Shown piece after piece: positions 1-64,000 of a stretch of 64,000 nucleotides of DNA. The translations under genes were made by a program, and so were the position numbers. The notes below the pieces were generated by a model. The model worked only from the letters and a program-made list of their open reading frames with translations, did no database searches and was not told the origin of the DNA. This DNA comes from Chrysomallon squamiferum (taxonomy: Eukaryota > Mollusca > Gastropoda > Neomphalida > Peltospiridae): positions 24,525,946-24,589,945 of the forward strand of contig CM022665.1 of the NCBI GenBank assembly GCA_012295275.1. The letters are read 5' to 3'. Position 1 is the stretch's first letter; each line of letters opens with the position of its first letter.

Positions 1-58
1 GAAAACCTTTCTTTTTTATAAAAACAATTTGACGAAAGGGTTTAATTAATATACTCAC
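1..58 (-). other. Start of intron 65, cut by window edge
   Basis: It begins with the GTGAGT donor of exon 65 and holds nothing else recognisable. Confidence 0.9.
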
Positions 59-63457
<63,399 letters not shown>

Positions 63458-64000
63458 GTTTAATGGTTTTCACTTTCAGGAACTGTTGCCTTTGGTTCTA
63501 TCAGATCTGAAAACGAGTTTGTATTTTTCTTTTCTCTTGATCTCGAGGCGATATAGATCGATTGATTCTACAGAGTGTTCCTATTCCCGTACATTCCTTT
63601 TCGAGTTCCACTGTCGTCGAAAGATTTTTACTTGCATTGCTCTGAGTATGGTCACGAGACAGCCGTAACCTGTCTGCTGCAGAGTTGGTTAGCTCGCGTT
63701 GAATGCGTGCGATGCGTAATCGATATCGTGCTTTTGGGGCTTCCTGAAGTTCTTCTTGAGACAGGTGATATCCTATGTGGTTACATAACTTTAGTCATAC
63801 CACATCTACGTTACCACTGGATTGCGTCAATCAATGACATTTAAAGAGAAGTGCACAATGCAATGAATCTGTTCTGTTTATACTGAACATACACACACAG
63901 ACATGCAAAAACTCAAAAGACAAACCTTCCTTCTTGTAATTTGGCTTTCTTCTTCTTCTTTTTTTTTTTTTTTTTCATATTTCGTACGAGTGTACGTATT
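63458..64000 (-). promoter_or_regulatory. Presumed promoter and 5'UTR upstream of RyR exon 1
   Basis: This 543-bp stretch upstream of the start codon is visibly less AT-rich than the introns and contains several CpGs, as expected near a housekeeping-type promoter. An in-frame TGA (63470-63472) lies 15 nt before the ATG. A TATAAA-like string sits at 63877-63882, too far away to be called a TATA box with confidence. A CTT/T-rich low-complexity run occupies 63946-63975. Short plus-strand open frames here have no recognisable product. The transcription start cannot be placed. Confidence 0.5.

Overview
The whole window is the 5' half of one animal gene read from the minus strand: a ryanodine receptor (RyR), the large Ca2+-release channel of the endoplasmic/sarcoplasmic reticulum. 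The protein resembles insect and vertebrate RyRs from the first exon on, for example the stretches [42 protein letters not shown] and [19 protein letters not shown] traced 65 exons in a single consistent frame. They total 9,327 coding nt, or 3,109 codons, against about 5,000 residues in a full RyR. The start codon is at 63457 and the last exon seen ends at 59. The pore and the rest of the C-terminal part lie beyond base 1.

The sequence is strongly AT-rich and full of microsatellites, with introns of about 150 bp to 15 kb. The protein looks protostome. A lophotrochozoan, perhaps a mollusc, fits best, but I cannot fix the species. No independent second gene was found on either strand.

Layout from 5' to 3' (high to low coordinates). 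63458-64000: presumed promoter and 5'UTR. 63398-63457: first coding exon. 48510-63397: a 14.9 kb intron holding a likely alternative first exon (53815-53868). 31008-48509: exons 2-19, covering the N-terminal beta-trefoil, MIR and first solenoid domains and the start of SPRY1. 16303-30639: exons 20-37, covering the rest of SPRY1, the R1/R2 repeats, SPRY2 and an acidic, Ser-rich linker. 14303-15762: exons 38-39, including one 1,100-nt exon with the variable linker and SPRY3. 1258-13913: exons 40-62, the junctional and bridging solenoids. 59-809: exons 63-65, the start of the second RyR-repeat pair, ending next to an RRAS kinase-type motif.

The most notable findings are small phase-compatible exons hidden in introns, which predict undescribed protein isoforms. 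They are an alternative N-terminus (18 residues), a Lys-rich 21-residue insert in the N-terminal trefoil, a 15-residue insert just before SPRY2, and an 8-residue microexon in the bridging solenoid. Other findings are a GC-AG intron, an inverted pair of TA-flanked transposons bracketing three exons, a pogo-like MITE, a recent inverted duplication beside exon 2, and degenerate minisatellites just downstream of several splice donors. Exon ends come from reading frame, splice consensus and homology; no transcript data were available.
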